From the NCBI RefSeq assembly GCF_001894985.1, contig NZ_BCXG01000010.1:89085-153084 (forward strand): 64,000 bases of DNA, read 5' to 3'. Made by a program: the position numbers and the translations under genes. The notes beneath the pieces were generated by a model. The model was given only the letters and a program-made list of their open reading frames with translations, did no database searches and had not been told where the DNA came from. The DNA comes from Rhodococcus tukisamuensis NBRC 100609. Lineage in GTDB: Bacteria; Actinomycetota; Actinomycetes; Mycobacteriales; Mycobacteriaceae. Shown piece after piece: positions 8,423 through 16,828 of this stretch. The first letter of the stretch is position 1, and the number at the start of each line of letters is the position of its first letter.

Positions 8423-9115
8423 TCATGGACCCACTTCCGCCTGACGGCGCACCATCTCGGTGATCCAGACGGGCGCGAACGGGGACGTGCAGTTCGGGGG
8501 AGTCGGGTAGTCCTTCAGCACCCCCAGGCGCTCACCGATGTCGAGTGCGCGGGCGCGGTGCTCGGCGTGCTCGATCCCGATCTGGGCCAGGCAGTGGTTC
8601 ATCGCCCACTGCAGGCGATCGGGTGCGTCACTCATCTGCGCCTCGATGTCGTCGAGCAGTCCCGGGAGGTCGAGGCCCTCGGGCTTCCTCGCCACGCGTT
8701 CGGTGGTCAGCGCCCAGCCGGCGCTCGCGACCACGGGATCCGGGTCGGCGGACCAGGCCACGCGCAGCTCCTCGGAGTGCGGGTTCTTCTTCGCCACGTA
8801 GTTCACGAGCCAGTCGTGCACCTTGGGGGTGCGCGCCTCGCGCAGCATCGCGTCCAACTCGTCGCCCTCGAACGCCTTCGGGCGGCAGATCAGGATCGCC
8901 AGCAGCCTCGCCGCGGTGTCGCCCGTCGCCCAGAGCTCGCCCGCGAGTTCCGGCCGCGTCTTCAGCCGCTTCGCGATCGCGCGCAGCTTGCCGAGATTCA
9001 CGCCGTGATCGTCGCCGTGCCTCTCGTTCACCGCGCGCGCCTTCGGGTCCTCGAGCTCGGCCAGCTCGGCCATCACCTCGCCCACCGTCGGAACGGCCAC
9101 CGTCTTGTCCGCCAC
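8423..9115 (-). CDS. AlkD-like DNA alkylation repair (HEAT-like) protein
   Basis: A 230-residue helical-repeat protein. MAELAELEDPKARAVNERHG and GVNLGKLRAIAKRLKTRPELA match the N-terminus of AlkD-like glycosylases. Later repeats read AARLLAILICRPKAF, VHDWLVNYVAKKNP and ELRVAWSADPDPVVASAGWA. AlkD enzymes excise N3- and N7-alkylpurines without base flipping; whether this member is catalytic cannot be told here. The GTG start at 9115 has GGGAGG upstream. Divergent from the aurF-like/fprB operon. Confidence 0.75.
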   Translation of the reverse strand: MADKTVAVPTVGEVMAELAELEDPKARAVNERHGDDHGVNLGKLRAIAKRLKTRPELAGELWATGDTAARLLAILICRPKAFEGDELDAMLREARTPKVHDWLVNYVAKKNPHSEELRVAWSADPDPVVASAGWALTTERVARKPEGLDLPGLLDDIEAQMSDAPDRLQWAMNHCLAQIGIEHAEHRARALDIGERLGVLKDYPTPPNCTSPFAPVWITEMVRRQAEVGP

Positions 9116-9252
9116 CTCGGCCTCCCGTCCGTCACCCGTGGGAGACAGCGTAGGTGGAAAACGCGGCCGATCAGGCGATCGGCCCCGGTCGTGGGCGTCG
9201 TCCGGGCCCGACCGGCGTGCGCGGAAACTGGTACTAGAGTTCTCTGATACTT

Positions 9253-9269
9253 GCGGTTACAGTAACTGC
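9253..9269. promoter_or_regulatory. Near-perfect 17-bp inverted repeat upstream of the oxygenase/fprB operon
   Basis: GCGGTTACAGTAACTGC: arms GCGGTTAC and GTAACTGC around a central A, with one mismatched pair. It lies ~95 bp upstream of the oxygenase start, directly after a -10-like TGATACT (9245-9251). The shape is that of a TetR-family operator overlapping a promoter. Confidence 0.45.
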
Positions 9270-9362
9270 CGTGAGGTCGAGTTCCCCCGGAGCGATGTCC
9301 TCTGAACTGACTCGATGCCTGGGCCGACGGTCGGGGCGACCGGAACGACGGAGGAGACTCGG

Positions 9363-10379
9363 ATGACAATCTCGACGGAGCGCACCGGTTCGGTACGGCC
9401 GCCGGTGGACTCGGACGCGGCCTACAACGAGATGCTCGTGCGGCTGTCGGAGGGCTCGGTGCACAAGCACTTCGACCCCTTCGAGGACATCGACTGGGAC
9501 GCGCCGGACTTTGCCGTCGTGCCGAACGACCCGCGCTGGGTGCTCCAGAAGGAGACCGACCCGCTCGGCGGCCACCCCTGGTACCAGGCGCAGCCGCTGG
9601 AGAAGCAGATCGAGATCGGGATGTGGCGTCAGGCCAACGTCGCCAAGGTCGGCCTGCAGTTCGAGAACATCCTGATCCGCGGCATGATGCAGTACGTCTT
9701 CTCGACCCCCAACGGTTCTCCCGAGGCCCGGTACTGCACGCACGAGGTCATCGAAGAGTGCAACCACACGATGATGTTCCAGGAGATGGTCAACCGGATC
9801 GGCATGGACACCCCGGGGATGAGCCGACCGCTGCGGTTCGTCGCACAGTTCCTGCCGCTGGCCGGCAACACGCTCCCGGTGATCTTCTTCATGGGCGTGC
9901 TCGCCGGCGAGGAGCCGATCGACCACCTGCAGAAGTCCGTGCTCCGCGAGGACGGCGTGATCCACCCGATCATGAAGGGCGTCATGGCGATCCACGTCGC
10001 CGAGGAGGCCCGGCACATCTCGTTCGCGCACGAGTTCCTGCGTCGCCGCGTCCCGATGATGTCGCGGCCCGGCCGCTTCGTGGCCTCGCTCGCCATGCCG
10101 CTGATCATGCGGATCCTGTGTGACGCCATCGTCGTCCCGCCGAAGCAGTTCTGGGCGGAGTTCGACATCCCCGAGCAGGTCAAGCGGGACCTGTTCTGGC
10201 GCAGGCCCGAGTCGCGTCAGGCCCTGCGCAACTACTTCGCCGACGTGCGGATGCTGGCGCACGACAGCGGTCTGATGAACCCGGCGTCGAGGCTGGTGTG
10301 GAAAGCGCTGAAGATCGACGGCAAGGCCTCGCGCTACCGCAGCGAGCCGTCGCGCGGCACGGACCGCGTCGCCGCCTGA
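9363..10379 (+). CDS. AurF-like diiron oxygenase
   Basis: A 338-residue member of the AurF/PABA N-oxygenase-like family. Carboxylate/histidine metal ligands appear as HEVIEECNHTMMFQE (~140) and later HVAEEARHISFAHEF (~215). The hydrophobic core includes FLPLAGNTLPVIFFMGVLAGEEP. The ATG is preceded by GGAGGAG. Mycobacterial genomes carry the same gene next to fprB (Rv0885-Rv0886 in M. tuberculosis), so the reductase encoded 46 bp downstream probably supplies its electrons. The substrate is unknown. The upstream inverted repeat suggests ligand-responsive repression. Confidence 0.85.
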   Translation: MTISTERTGSVRPPVDSDAAYNEMLVRLSEGSVHKHFDPFEDIDWDAPDFAVVPNDPRWVLQKETDPLGGHPWYQAQPLEKQIEIGMWRQANVAKVGLQFENILIRGMMQYVFSTPNGSPEARYCTHEVIEECNHTMMFQEMVNRIGMDTPGMSRPLRFVAQFLPLAGNTLPVIFFMGVLAGEEPIDHLQKSVLREDGVIHPIMKGVMAIHVAEEARHISFAHEFLRRRVPMMSRPGRFVASLAMPLIMRILCDAIVVPPKQFWAEFDIPEQVKRDLFWRRPESRQALRNYFADVRMLAHDSGLMNPASRLVWKALKIDGKASRYRSEPSRGTDRVAA

Positions 10380-10425
10380 CGCGTCGGGAACCCGCCACCC
10401 AGCTCCCCCAGATCGGAAGCCCCCC

Positions 10426-12171
10426 ATGCCCCATGTGGTGACCCAGTCCTGTTGCAGTGATGCCTCGTGCGTGTACGCGTGCCCGGTCAACTGCATCCAC
10501 CCGACGCCGGACGAGCCCGACTTCCTGACGGCGGAGATGCTGCACATCGACCCGGCGGCCTGCGTCGACTGCGGGGCGTGCGTGTCGGCCTGCCCGGTCG
10601 ACGCGATCGTCCCGGAGGCGAAACTGGCGCCGTCGCAACGGGTGTTCCTGGAGATCAACGCGGACTTCTACCGGACCCAGTGGGACCGGCCCGTCCTGGC
10701 GCCGGTGGTCCCCGCGCCGACGGTCCGCGGCGGCCGCGCGCCGCTGCGGGTGGCGGTCGTCGGGTCGGGCCCGTCGGCGATGTACGCCGCCGACGAACTG
10801 CTCACCCAGCCGGGCGTGCGGGTCGACGTCTTCGACCGGCTGCCGGTGCCGTACGGGCTGGTGCGCGCCGGCGTGGCGCCGGACCACCAGAAGACCAAGC
10901 AGGTCACCGAGCTGTACGACAAGATCGCCGCCCAGCCGGGTTTCGAGTACTACCTCAACGTCGAGATCGGCCGCGACCTCTCGCACGACGAGCTGCTGGC
11001 GAGCCACCACGCCGTGGTCTACGCGGTGGGGGCGTCGTCGGACCGCAAGCTCGGCGTCGAGGGGGAGTCGCTCGCCGGCAGCGCCTCGGCGACGGACTTC
11101 GTCGCCTGGTACAACGGCCACCCCGACCACGCGGGCGACACCTACGACTTCTCGCACCGGCGGGCGGTCGTCGTCGGCAACGGCAACGTCGCGCTCGACG
11201 TGGCGCGGATCCTGACCATGGACCCGGAACTGCTGGCGGGCACCGACATCGCGAGCCACGCGCTCGAGGCCCTGCGCGCCAGCAAGATCGAGGAGGTGGT
11301 GATTGTCGGACGCCGCGGCATCGCGCAGTCCGCGTTCACGGTCCCGGAGTTCGCGGGCCTGCTGGAGACCCCGGGCATCGACGTGGCGGTCCGCGACGGC
11401 GACGACGTGCTGGACCCGGCCACCGAGCGCGCCGTCGCCGACGGCACCCTCTCGCACGCGGTGGAACACAAGCTGGCCCTGCTCGCCTCCCTGCGCGCCC
11501 GGTCCGGGGGAACCGGACGGAAGATCACCCTGCGGTACCTGTCGAGCCCCACCCGCATCGTCGGCGACGACCGGGTGACGGGAGTGGAGTTGGTGCGCAA
11601 CGCCTTCGCCGCCGGCGAGGGCGACGGGGTGCGGATCGAACCGACCGGCGAGGTCGAGGTGCTCGACGCCGGGCTGGTGCTCACCTCGATCGGCTACCGC
11701 GGCGTGCCGCTGGCCGGCGTGCCGTTCGACGACGCGGCGGCCGTCATCCCGAACCGCGAGGGCCGGGTGCTCGACGGGCCCGCCGGTGCGGGGCTGGCGG
11801 GCGCGTACGTCACCGGATGGGTCAAGCGCGGGCCGACGGGCTTCATCGGCACCAACAAGTCCTGCGCGCAGGAGACGGTGAACGCGCTGGTGGACGACTA
11901 CAACGACGGACTGCTCGCCGACCCGCGTACCGGCGCGGCGGAATTCGACGCGCTGGTGCGCCGGCGTCAACCCGCAGTGGTCGACCGGGCGGGCTGGCTG
12001 GCCGTCGACCGGGCCGAGCGGGCGCGCGGTGCCGACCGCGACCGGGTCCGCGAGAAGATCACCGACACGGCGGAACTTGTGTCGATCGCCGCCGCGGCGC
12101 AGCGTGCCCCGGCGGCCCGCAGCGGCGGCCGCAGCCTGATGCGCGGTCGCCTGCGGCTGGTCCGCGACTAG
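10426..12171 (+). CDS. fprB: Ferredoxin-NADP reductase FprB with N-terminal ferredoxin domain
   Basis: A 581-residue fusion. Residues 1-~75 form a 2[4Fe-4S]-type ferredoxin with two cysteine clusters (CCSDASCVYACPVNCIHP and CVDCGACVSACPVD). An adrenodoxin-reductase-like flavoprotein follows: the FAD-binding motif VAVVGSGPSAMYAADEL (~105), PYGLVRAGVAPDH, the NADPH region VVVGNGNVALDVARILT (~245), and GWVKRGPTGFIGTN near the FAD site. It moves electrons from NADPH to the fused ferredoxin and then to a partner, most simply the upstream oxygenase. Its last ~40 codons are duplicated at 28048-28171. Confidence 0.93.
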   Translation: MPHVVTQSCCSDASCVYACPVNCIHPTPDEPDFLTAEMLHIDPAACVDCGACVSACPVDAIVPEAKLAPSQRVFLEINADFYRTQWDRPVLAPVVPAPTVRGGRAPLRVAVVGSGPSAMYAADELLTQPGVRVDVFDRLPVPYGLVRAGVAPDHQKTKQVTELYDKIAAQPGFEYYLNVEIGRDLSHDELLASHHAVVYAVGASSDRKLGVEGESLAGSASATDFVAWYNGHPDHAGDTYDFSHRRAVVVGNGNVALDVARILTMDPELLAGTDIASHALEALRASKIEEVVIVGRRGIAQSAFTVPEFAGLLETPGIDVAVRDGDDVLDPATERAVADGTLSHAVEHKLALLASLRARSGGTGRKITLRYLSSPTRIVGDDRVTGVELVRNAFAAGEGDGVRIEPTGEVEVLDAGLVLTSIGYRGVPLAGVPFDDAAAVIPNREGRVLDGPAGAGLAGAYVTGWVKRGPTGFIGTNKSCAQETVNALVDDYNDGLLADPRTGAAEFDALVRRRQPAVVDRAGWLAVDRAERARGADRDRVREKITDTAELVSIAAAAQRAPAARSGGRSLMRGRLRLVRD

Positions 12172-12187
12172 GGGCCCGGAAGGCCCC
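12171..12187 (+). terminator. Hairpin after fprB
   Basis: GGGGCC-CGGAA-GGCCCC begins on the last base of the fprB stop codon. It has a 6-bp GC stem and a 5-base loop and no T-tract, as is common in high-GC actinobacteria. On the - strand the next ~30 bases encode a degenerate VNPDFGAFRAP*, the tail of a lost copy of the secreted protein at 28168. Confidence 0.5.
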
Positions 12188-12330
12188 GAAGTCCGGGTTC
12201 ACCGGCACCCGAGGCCCATGTCGGGAATGGGTGCGGGCCCTCGGCGTGGATGCGACCGTCGCGTCGGTAACATCCACGCCCGCCACGCGATTGACCAGGT
12301 GGGAGCTGTCCGACGTAGGGGAGGATCGGA

Positions 12331-12711
12331 ATGCTGAAGAAGCTGATGGCGAGTGCGGCGATCGCGACGGGTGTCGCCGTGGCGGCGGCGCCGCAGGCGA
12401 GTGCGGCGGATCAGGCCTACGTTCCGCCACCCGGGTACGAGCTGAACACGAGGTATTTCAAGCTGCCCTGGGAGCCCAGCAGGTCGTGGGACAACAACTC
12501 GAACCTGCTCAGCCCGTTCGGTACGAGCGACATCTACTGCTACACCTGGCCGGGGGCCGTGACCGGCCCGCTTCCGCTCGACTGCTTTCAGCTCGATCCG
12601 TGGCGGCAGACACACCAGCTGATGCGGATCCCGTTCGCGCAGAACTTGCACATTGTCAATCCGATTCCGACCCCGCCGGGGCAGCTTCCGGGGGCGCTGG
12701 GATCGTCCTGA
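12331..12711 (+). CDS. Small secreted protein
   Basis: A 126-residue protein with a classical signal peptide: basic MLKK, hydrophobic LMASAAIATGVAVAAAP and the AxA-type site QASAADQ near residue 26. The mature part is rich in Pro, Trp and aromatic residues with two cysteines (DIYCYTWPG and LDCFQLD), likely one disulfide. GGGGAGGATCGGA precedes the ATG. No family recognised. Confidence 0.75.
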   Translation: MLKKLMASAAIATGVAVAAAPQASAADQAYVPPPGYELNTRYFKLPWEPSRSWDNNSNLLSPFGTSDIYCYTWPGAVTGPLPLDCFQLDPWRQTHQLMRIPFAQNLHIVNPIPTPPGQLPGALGSS

Positions 12712-12815
12712 CACGCGTCCGCCACGTCAACCCCACGCGGGCCTGCCACTGTCGGCCCTCAGAACCACGCCACCTACCGCTGAAAGCATCAGTGCGAGAA
12801 GCATCAAGCCGGTGA

Positions 12816-13178
12816 GAGGCAGGCTCCGCACAGCCGGCCGCCACCGCGCCGACCGATACCGCCTTCCCCATTCCCCTCGTTGCAGTCGGGGCTCCTCCGC
12901 CCGGATTCCCTACCGGCGGCATCATGTATCTGACCGCCAGTACCGATCCGGCGACGCCGGGCGTCACGCGATTCTCCAACGACCGCTACTGCTGCGTCTT
13001 CATTCATTGGCGAAACATCTCGACCGGCGCGGCCGGGATCGCATACCTCAGACACACGAACGTCGACGCCCACACCGGGTCCGGAACCGAAGTCGCCACC
13101 GTCACGCCGCCGGACGGCCTGCCCGGGTACCCGACACTCATGCTTCTGCCAGGTGCCGGCGCCTGGACGGTCCCCTGA
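12816..13178 (+). pseudogene. 5'-truncated secreted protein, relative of the one at 28168-28722
   Basis: The open frame after a TGA at 12813-12815 reads as coding (AATAPTDTAFPIPLVAVG, then NISTGAAGIAYL, then PGYPTLMLLPGAGAWTVP*). The NISTGAAG segment matches NVTTGAAG of the 28168-28722 protein, and HTGSGTEVATV matches VATGSGTIAAT. There is no start codon or signal peptide; the first ATG is internal (12924). It is best read as a gene that lost its 5' end. The 152 bp of other sequence between it and the secreted gene before it carries nothing recognisable. Confidence 0.5.
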
Positions 13179-13357
13179 CCGGGCTCGGTAGCCGTACCCG
13201 GACCGGCTGGGGCGTTGGGCGGGGGAAGATCTATCGCCCCCAGCCGCCGCCGTTGACCGCCTCGATTACGCTGGCCTGCTGGCCGGCCGATGCCGCTTGC
13301 CGGCCGTCGTTGGTCTGCAGCAGGCCGAGGGCTGCGCGGGGATCCGTGATGCCGAGT

Positions 13358-13379
13358 CCCCACCTTGCCCGAGGTGGGG
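13358..13379. terminator. Perfect 8-bp hairpin
   Basis: CCCCACCT-TGCCCG-AGGTGGGG followed by GGCTTTCGTC. It may terminate transcription from the secreted-protein remnant before the helicase fragment. Otherwise 13179-13459 holds no supported feature. Confidence 0.5.
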
Positions 13380-13459
13380 GCTTTCGTCGTCTCCGGAATC
13401 AGCGGCGAGGCTGACCGGGCGGTCAGGTACGGCGCGCTGCACGGATCCGGTCCTGTGCG

Positions 13460-14133
13460 ATGGACGCGATCACGCTGCCCCAAACAATCCACAAGGGCCA
13501 CGGTGCATGCAGTGCCCACAGCGCTGCACCGGTCGCGGCGGTGCTGTCCGAACGGATCGTCCTCGGCGCGATGCTGCGCGGCGACGACCCCGGGTTCACC
13601 CAGGACACCCTCGGTCGACTGGCCCCCGCGGCCTTCACCATCCCCGCCCACCGCACCGTCTACGCCGCGATCGCCCGCACCGCCGACACCGGCACCGTCG
13701 ACCTGTCGACGGTCATGCTCACCCTCGGCGACAACCTCACCGCCGTCGGCGGATTCGAGCAGCTCTCCGCGGCCGTGCAGGAGTCGTTCACCTCCACTGC
13801 CCCGACCGACCATGTCGCGCGGCTCGCCGACCAGGCCACCCTCGATCGGCGCCGCGCCGCGCCGCGCTGCAGCAGGCGCTGGCCGCCCTCGACGGCGGCC
13901 AGGACCTCGACACCAACCGCGAGTTCCTCCTCGACACCCTCGCCTCGACATCCGCCACCTCGCAGCTCCTCCCGTCGATCCAAGAACAGACCGGTGACTA
14001 CTGCGCGCTGCTCGACCAGCGCCTGTCCGGGGATGTTCCGACCGGCCTGATGACAGGCTGGAAGCACTTCGACGAGGTCACCCTCAGGCTGCAACCGGGC
14101 AGCCTCGTGGTCGTCGCCGGCCGCGCCGGTTCC
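13460..14133 (+). pseudogene. DnaB-like replicative helicase, N-terminal half only, frameshifted
   Basis: From ~13540 the frame encodes a DnaB N-terminal domain (VLSERIVLGAMLRGDD, TIPAHRTVYAAIARTADTG, VGGFEQLSAAVQESF). Around 13848 the coding shifts frame and continues as LQQALAALDGGQDLDTNREF, then GLMTGWKHFDEVTLRLQPG and the opening of Walker A, SLVVVAGRAG. There the match stops at the edge of repeat copy A, and the RecA-like ATPase domain is missing. Such stand-alone DnaB-like genes occur on phages and integrative elements, so this is probably an element relic. Confidence 0.7.
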
Positions 14134-14139
14134 AGCAGA

Positions 14140-14560
14140 ACGGGAGGAAGCGATGCGATCGCACCGAATCCGCAAGCGAGCTTGAGGGAGTATCCACGCT
14201 TTCCCTTCGCCGGCGCAGGGTCGTCATGGCTGTCGCTGAGCGCAGCAGCGGGGCCGACTTTTTGCTTGGGACATGACGTCGGTGATCGGAATTCTCGATG
14301 GATGCTCTGGGGTTCGATTCGCGTGGCGCATTCCGCGAAACTCCCGAAATTCGAAGAACTCGAATGGACGGACAAGAGTGGAACCCGAAAAAGCGCCGAC
14401 GCTAGCAAGTGCTCCAGCATCGGCTGTCTGTACAGTCTGCCGCCAGGGTAGCGACGACCGTGACAGGCAGCGTGGTCATCGATGCTCCTCTATGCCCGAT
14501 GCTCAACGGCATACCCTCGTCGCCGTATCGAAAGGTGAATGGCCATGCGCGCCGTGCAGC
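14140..14560 (-). repeat. Diverged repeat, copy A (partner at 15690-16110)
   Basis: Over ~420 bp this segment aligns with 15690-16110 in the same orientation, with many substitutions and few indels; shared blocks include gcttgag-gagtatcc-cgctttc, gtcatggctgtcgctg and ctccagcatcggctgt. On the - strand both copies carry a short leader ORF (MTTLPVTVVATLA here) and a longer frame (MLEHLLAS.., TRIEPQSIHREFRSPTS). Copy A keeps one open frame from 14420 through GKRGYSLKLACG, but its 3' end runs into the helicase remnant. Confidence 0.55.
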
Positions 14561-14638
14561 CGCTCCACATAGGCCCCGACCCTTGCTGCGCCGTCGCCGA
14601 GGGCTGCTCATGTCTTGGTTTCACCTTGCTTGGGTCGG

Positions 14639-15247
14639 CTACGTGCCAGAGGTGAGGAGGATATGATCGAACGCTCCACGCACGTCGAACGGGATGTCGA
14701 GGGCGGTCGGTAGAGCTGCGACCAGTTCCTCGGCCACGACACGAAGCTTGACGTTGAACTGTTGAGACTTCCAGGTGAGGACATCGAATGCGCGATCGGC
14801 AGAGATGCCGTAGATCACCATCAGTGCGCCTTTCGCCTGCTCGATGACCGTGCGGGACTCGATGAATGCGGCGACGTCTTCGGTGATGGTGCGGTCGACG
14901 TCGCTGCGGATGGAGTCGGTGACGTCGATGTAGAAGCCTGACATCCCGACGACACACCCGTCGGCCGTGATGCGCTGACCGACGCCCACGACGTAGTGGA
15001 CCTTGCCTGCGGTGTCGATGATCCGATGCCTGCTGCTGAATGGCTCGCCGTCCTGCAGTACCCGCCGCATCAGCTTCGCCGCGCCGTCGCGGTCGTCGGG
15101 ATGCTTGTGCTCGAGCACTAGCGCGGTGGTAGGGACGATCTCACCGGGCTCGTAGCCGTGCATGCGGGCGACCGCGTCCGACCACTCCCACCGGTCACCA
15201 TCGAGGTAGAAGCGGAAGCTCCCGACCCGTTCGAGCTGTTCGGACAT
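14639..15247 (-). CDS. PAS-ANTAR transcription antitermination regulator
   Basis: A 202-residue regulator. The N-terminal PAS sensor (RFYLDGDRWEWSDAVARMHGYEPGE, then the KHPDDR and RHRIIDTAGKVHYVVGVG strands) is followed by a helical linker. A C-terminal ANTAR RNA-binding domain ends it (ESRTVIEQAKGALMVIYGIS, RAFDVLTWKSQQFNVKLRVVAEEL). ANTAR proteins bind paired hexaloop hairpins in leader RNAs to relieve termination; no such pair was identified next to it. An in-frame GTG at 15298 would add 17 residues; ATG 15247 puts the PAS domain close to the N-terminus. The gene sits between the two diverged repeat copies. Confidence 0.85.
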   Translation of the reverse strand: MSEQLERVGSFRFYLDGDRWEWSDAVARMHGYEPGEIVPTTALVLEHKHPDDRDGAAKLMRRVLQDGEPFSSRHRIIDTAGKVHYVVGVGQRITADGCVVGMSGFYIDVTDSIRSDVDRTITEDVAAFIESRTVIEQAKGALMVIYGISADRAFDVLTWKSQQFNVKLRVVAEELVAALPTALDIPFDVRGAFDHILLTSGT

Positions 15248-15612
15248 CAGGACTGCACTGGGTTGTCGCTGCGCGTCGCCACCAGACAATTCTCGCACCG
15301 TTCACATCGAAAGTTCACTCCTCGCGGATCATCGGAGAAGTTGCACCACGCTGGCCCATTGATCTCTCTTTGGGCTGGTCGGTTCACAGGAGAGGGGCTG
15401 GTCACCTTGCAGCGTCCTGTCGGCAGCCGCCCCGTTCCCGCGAATGCTCGTGTCCTGCTCACTGCGTGACCTGCGGTATTGGCCGTGGCCTTCCTCCTTC
15501 TTTGTGCACGCGTGTCTAGTGGAGGCCGCCACCCGGCCCTCCAACTTGCGTGCTGAATGGCTGCGTGACTGATTGAAGCGATTCCGGCACACGGTGATCG
15601 AAGGTCAGCCCG
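15248..15612. other. No supported gene
   Basis: Short - strand frames (71 and 87 codons) lie here, without ribosome-binding sites or family resemblance. This is probably the upstream region of the PAS-ANTAR gene. Confidence 0.4.
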
Positions 15613-15774
15613 TCAGATAGCCAGTGCTGCCAAGATCACCGCAACGAAGATGATCAAAGCTATTGTTGCAGTGACGATTGCGGCTGCTTCCAGTAGAACG
15701 GGAGGTAGCGCTGCGGCCACACTGCATCCGGAAGCGAGCTTGAGAGAGTATCCGCGCTTTCTCTTCGGCGACAT
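15613..15774 (-). CDS. 53-residue basic, single-TM protein (within repeat copy B)
   Basis: From ATG 15774 the product starts with a basic cytoplasmic head (MSPKRKRGYSLKLASG). It continues through LPPVLLEAA into a strongly hydrophobic tail (IVTATIALIIFVAVILAALAI). The equivalent place in copy A (GKRGYSLKLACG ... LPPVLLEPA) lacks this ATG and is cut off by the helicase fragment. The frame is open upstream to 16014, so a longer product is possible. A one-base difference in a homopolymer separates the reading frames of the two copies, so this could also be the tail of a broken gene. Confidence 0.4.
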   Translation of the reverse strand: MSPKRKRGYSLKLASGCSVAAALPPVLLEAAAIVTATIALIIFVAVILAALAI

Positions 15775-16110
15775 CGGGTCGTCATGGCTGTCGCTGTGCT
15801 CAGCGATGGGGTCGATTTTCGCTTGGGACCCGACGTTGGTGACCGGATCTGTCGATGGGTGCTTTGGGGTTCGATTCGTGTGGTGCATTCCGCGTAACTC
15901 CCGAACTCGAAGAACTCGAATCGGCGAACGAGATGTGGAATACGCGAATGCGCCGACACGAGCAACTGCTCCAGCATCGGCTGTGTACTCAACCGGTCGC
16001 CAGAGTAGCGGCAACTATGACAGGCAGCAAGGACATCGACACTTCTTCTAGCCCGATGTTCAAACTGCGTCCCATCGACGTCGTCGGAAAGACGAGCGTC
16101 CACGCGCGCC
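15690..16110 (-). repeat. Diverged repeat, copy B (partner at 14140-14560)
   Basis: Same organisation as copy A, including a short leader ORF (MSLLPVIVAATLATG*). Relative to copy A one base is missing in the homopolymer (TTTT against TTTTT on the + strand near 15820), which shifts the longer frame. The C-terminal membrane segment lost from copy A is retained. The two copies bracket the PAS-ANTAR gene. Confidence 0.55.
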
Positions 16111-16179
16111 GTCCGGCCGTTCCGCGTACGGCACCGGTCATTGGTTCCCCGCCTTATCGGCGCCGATGGGGCGGCCGCC

Positions 16180-16343
16180 TGCAGCGACGCCGGTCGGTGC
16201 GGGCCGGGGTTCGTGGCGACGCGGGTGTTCGCGGACGAGGAGTTGGCGTGTCTGCGGGAGTTCCCGGAGATCAGTCGTGAGAGCTGTTCCGGTACTTCAC
16301 GCTCACCGGCGCGGATATCGCGTTCATCGTGCCGGTAGGTGAG
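16180..16343 (+). pseudogene. Tn3-family transposase N-terminal remnant (DUF4158 region)
   Basis: VFADEELACLREFPEISRE, then after a frameshift ELFRYFTLTGADIAFIVP, is the characteristic N-terminus of Tn3-family transposases. Only ~50 codons remain; the catalytic part is gone and the sequence ends just before the convergent DUF5313 gene. No terminal inverted repeat was found. A serine-resolvase fragment, the other typical Tn3 gene, lies at 46265-46408, but nothing shows the two were once one element. Confidence 0.65.
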
Positions 16344-16346
16344 CTC

Positions 16347-16769
16347 TCAGATGTCGTGCCCTTGCGGCTGGGCTGCGTCCGGCCGCGGACCGTACCGCTC
16401 GATGTATGCCCGATGGATGTGCGCCTCCCGTTTGCGCTTTTGTACGTCGACGAGTTCGGGATCGAGACCGTGCTTGGCCAACATCTGCCGGCGCCACGCA
16501 TTGTTGAATGCATGCGAGAAGATGACCACCCAGATGAAGATCGGCAGCGTCATCTCGGCGTGGACATACAGCGATGCCGGGATCAGCCAGAACGGGGCAA
16601 GGAAGAGTGCGGCTGGGATGGCGGCCCGGATCATCCACCGGCCGATGGCGCCCTTCCCGGTCAGATCGTTGCGCACCCAATCCCGCATCGAATCGGGCAG
16701 CCGTCGACCGTAGCTGTAGCCGATGTACTCCATGACGTTCGGTTTGCGGCGGGGGGTGTCGCTGCTCAT
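16347..16769 (-). CDS. DUF5313-type membrane protein
   Basis: A 140-residue protein beginning MSSDTPRRKPNVMEYIGYSYG. The motif RRLPDSMRDWVRNDLTGKGA is followed by two hydrophobic segments (IRAAIPAALFLAPFWLIPASL and LPIFIWVVIFSHAF) and a basic C-terminal helix (QKRKREAHIHRAYIERYG). This is the pattern of the mycobacterial/nocardial DUF5313 family. Function unknown. AGGAGC lies upstream of ATG 16769; earlier in-frame starts add an unlikely leader. Confidence 0.75.
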   Translation of the reverse strand: MSSDTPRRKPNVMEYIGYSYGRRLPDSMRDWVRNDLTGKGAIGRWMIRAAIPAALFLAPFWLIPASLYVHAEMTLPIFIWVVIFSHAFNNAWRRQMLAKHGLDPELVDVQKRKREAHIHRAYIERYGPRPDAAQPQGHDI

Positions 16770-16828
16770 GTTCTTGCTCCTGTAGGTGGTGTGGAGATGA
16801 TCCGACCCGTTACTGCAGCCGCCGTCGG

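Noticed and set aside
10180..11970. 596-codon open frame on the - strand
   Set aside because: Antisense to fprB; composition is typical of a shadow (Arg/Val/Asp-rich) with no domain.
13358..13379. Hairpins as possible ANTAR-target paired hexaloops for the PAS-ANTAR regulator
   Set aside because: The loop and stem do not match the paired-hexaloop pattern with conserved A1 and G4, and only one hairpin is present.
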